DNA of 64,000 bases from an uncultured Clostridia bacterium (GTDB lineage Bacteria > Bacillota > Clostridia > TANB77 > CAG-508). The position numbers and the translations under genes are program-made. Below, one piece after another: positions 62,780 to 64,000 of the stretch. The stretch covers positions 84,307 through 148,306 of the forward strand of contig CAKOVS010000005.1 of NCBI GenBank assembly GCA_934122085.1, written 5' to 3'. The number at the start of each line of letters is the position of its first letter. The first letter of the stretch is position 1. A model generated the notes under the pieces. That model was not told where the DNA came from. It made no database searches and was given only the letters and a program-made list of their open reading frames with translations.

Positions 62780-63430
62780 ATGAGTATATTAAAATTAGAA
62801 AATGTTGGGTACAGATATAAAGATGCTCCAAAAGATAGTTATGTTTTCAAAAATGTTAATTATGAGTTTGAACAAGGGAAAATGTATGCAATTAAAGGAA
62901 AGAGTGGAAGCGGAAAAACAACATTATTATCACTTATTACAGGATTAGAGAAATGTACAGATGGAAAGGTTCTATATGATGGAAAAGATTTAAAGAAAAT
63001 GAATTTAGACACATATAGAAATACAGATATTGGAATTGTATTTCAAAGCTATAATTTATTACCAAGTTTAACAGCAATAGAAAACATTATTCTTTCAATG
63101 GATATAAGTAAAGTTAAAGTAAATAATAAAAAAGAAAAGGCTTTAAGTTTAATGAAAAGTGTTGGATTGTCAGAAGATCAAGCAAAAAGAAAAATATTAA
63201 AATTATCAGGTGGAGAACAACAGAGAATAGCGATTGCAAGAAGTTTATCTTATGAGCCTAAAATAATTATTGCAGATGAGCCAACAGGAAATTTGGATAA
63301 AGATACAGAAAATGATATTTTAAATATTTTTGAACATCTTGCTAAAAATGAAAATAAATGTATTATAATTGTAACACATTCACAAAATGTTTGTGATAGA
63401 GCAGATATTGTTTATGAATTGAAAAAATAA
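62780..63430 (+). CDS. ABC transporter ATPase, LolD/MacB type
   Basis: ATG follows GAGAGG located in the permease gene's 3' end; 216 aa, ATPase only. Walker A KGKSGSGKTTLL, Q-loop VFQSYNLL, signature LSGGEQQRIAIARSL, Walker B IIIADEPTGNLD, H-loop VTHSQ. It completes the regulator-kinase-permease-ATPase module. Confidence 0.94.
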   Translation: MSILKLENVGYRYKDAPKDSYVFKNVNYEFEQGKMYAIKGKSGSGKTTLLSLITGLEKCTDGKVLYDGKDLKKMNLDTYRNTDIGIVFQSYNLLPSLTAIENIILSMDISKVKVNNKKEKALSLMKSVGLSEDQAKRKILKLSGGEQQRIAIARSLSYEPKIIIADEPTGNLDKDTENDILNIFEHLAKNENKCIIIVTHSQNVCDRADIVYELKK

Positions 63431-63436
63431 ATTTTA

Positions 63437-63470
63437 AAATAGGTAATTCATTTTGAATTATCTATTTTTT
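63437..63470 (+). terminator. Terminator of the exporter genes
   Basis: AAATAGGTAATTCA pairs with TGAATTATCTATTTTTT. Confidence 0.8.
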
Positions 63471-63493
63471 GTACATAATTTTAATGAAAAGTA

Positions 63494-63524
63494 TTGACTT
63501 TGAGTAGGCTCAAAGTGATATTAA
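63494..63524 (+). promoter_or_regulatory. MerR-type promoter with 19-base spacer
   Basis: TTGACT, 19-base spacer, TATTAA. The spacer is filled by the palindrome ACTTTGAG-tagg-CTCAAAGT (63497-63516). An over-long spacer with a central dyad is the hallmark of promoters activated by MerR-family proteins. A good SD (GGGAGGT, 63549-63555) follows, but no start codon sits at the right distance. Confidence 0.65.
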
Positions 63525-63548
63525 ATATTATATAATGTAAAAAAATAA

Positions 63549-63950
63549 GGGAGGTAACATCATTATATAGAGTATTAAGAAAAATAGGATATTATAATAA
63601 TCTAGAAATAAAAGGAACATCGAAGACACATAATAAAGAGTTGGTTTAATATATTTACATCATCATTCTTTACAGCTTTAAATAATGGTTTTATTTCAGC
63701 ACTTATATCATTCTTAAGAACACTAGTGTTCCAAATTGCAATGATTTTAATATTACCAGCTTGCTATATAGTATGATACTTACTTTTATCTTCACTGTAT
63801 TCTTTTTTCTTATGAACAATCCAACGATTAACATCTACCTGAATTTGATAAATTTGATATTGAGACTCAGAATTAATAAGATATTGAAGACGATAAACAA
63901 AGTTTGTAAATAATTAAAATTTGGATGTCAATCATTTTTGAAAATGTCTT
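63549..63950. other. Decayed coding sequence
   Basis: After the SD at 63549 the forward strand has only a 28-codon open stretch without a start. On the reverse strand, about 63940 down to 63620, one frame reads through two coding-like blocks (VYRLQYLINSESQYQIYQIQ and IIAIWNTSVLKNDISAE) separated by a TAG near 63772, with no start codon. This looks like remains of a gene. Nothing else in the last 570 bp is recognisable apart from the hairpin at 63965. Confidence 0.35.
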
Positions 63951-63964
63951 AAAAAATTTTATTT

Positions 63965-63997
63965 ATTAGCACTAAATTTTTTGAATTTAGTGCTAAT
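63965..63997. repeat. Perfect 14-bp hairpin at the window end
   Basis: ATTAGCACTAAATT and AATTTAGTGCTAAT are separated by 5 bases. It may be a terminator or part of an element continuing outside the window. Confidence 0.6.
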
Positions 63998-64000
63998 ATT

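Noticed and set aside
1..64000. CRISPR arrays, rRNA operons, transposase or reverse transcriptase genes
   Set aside because: No regularly spaced direct repeats and no protein with transposase DDE or RT YxDD motifs were found.

Overview
The window is AT-rich chromosomal DNA from a low-GC, spore-forming Firmicute of the Clostridia class. The evidence is codon use dominated by AAA, GAA, ATA and AGA, strong AGGAGG-type ribosome sites, TTGACA/TATAAT promoters and sporulation genes (sleB, ylbJ, spoIIM). The pilin-like leader followed by a DUF6273-like tail at 7082-8332 resembles proteins of uncultured gut Clostridia; the exact genus cannot be told from this sequence.

Layout. 1-1.6 kb: two leucine-rich-repeat-variant proteins, the first cut by the window edge. 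1.8-6.5 kb: two fused ATPase-permease ABC exporters. 6.5-8.5 kb: a regulated pilin-like surface protein whose C-terminal coding segment is an abrupt GC-rich island looking like the variable region of a diversity-generating retroelement (DGR), then tRNA-Thr. 9.3-10.9 kb: lysS. 11-16.6 kb: an accessory island with two modules that end in paralogous small basic-tailed proteins. One carries an adenosine deaminase-like enzyme fused to a SLOG-like domain; between the modules lie a truncated gene and a GC-rich foreign gene. 16.7-25.5 kb: housekeeping genes (site-2 protease, tsaD, phosphoesterase, small alarmone synthetase, glucan phosphorylase, tmcAL, rnhA, sleB). 25.6-27.3 kb: ECF-like sigma factor and a membrane partner. 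27.4-40 kb: acetyltransferase, AIM24-like protein, frameshifted M14 peptidase, der-plsY-gpsA, dtd, a diaminopentanoate dehydrogenase-like enzyme, a foreign GC-richer small gene, a lone DUF1064 gene, acyl-CoA synthetase, ylbJ and a YgjP-like peptidase. 40-50 kb: tRNA-Gln with cyclophilin, then a long envelope/DNA-maintenance run (FemABX, alr, DUF1189, ftsH, degenerate HD-GYP, endonuclease Q, spoIIM, xerD). 50-58 kb: rny, dinB, a MecA-like PBP and a MATE transporter fused to a cytidylate-kinase-like domain. 59-63.4 kb: response regulator, histidine kinase, permease and ATPase of a four-gene sensing/export module. The last 0.5 kb holds a MerR-type promoter and decayed sequence.

Threads across the window. 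A dispersed two-hairpin element of about 113 bp occurs four times, always next to the T-tract of an intrinsic terminator in the same polarity. Three genes (gpsA, the femABX homologue, endonuclease Q) have a hairpin between the Shine-Dalgarno sequence and the start codon. The strongest candidates for new biology are the DGR-like pilin target, the deaminase-SLOG module with its tail proteins, the terminator-associated repeat and the structured start sites. No CRISPR array, rRNA, reverse transcriptase or transposase gene was recognised.
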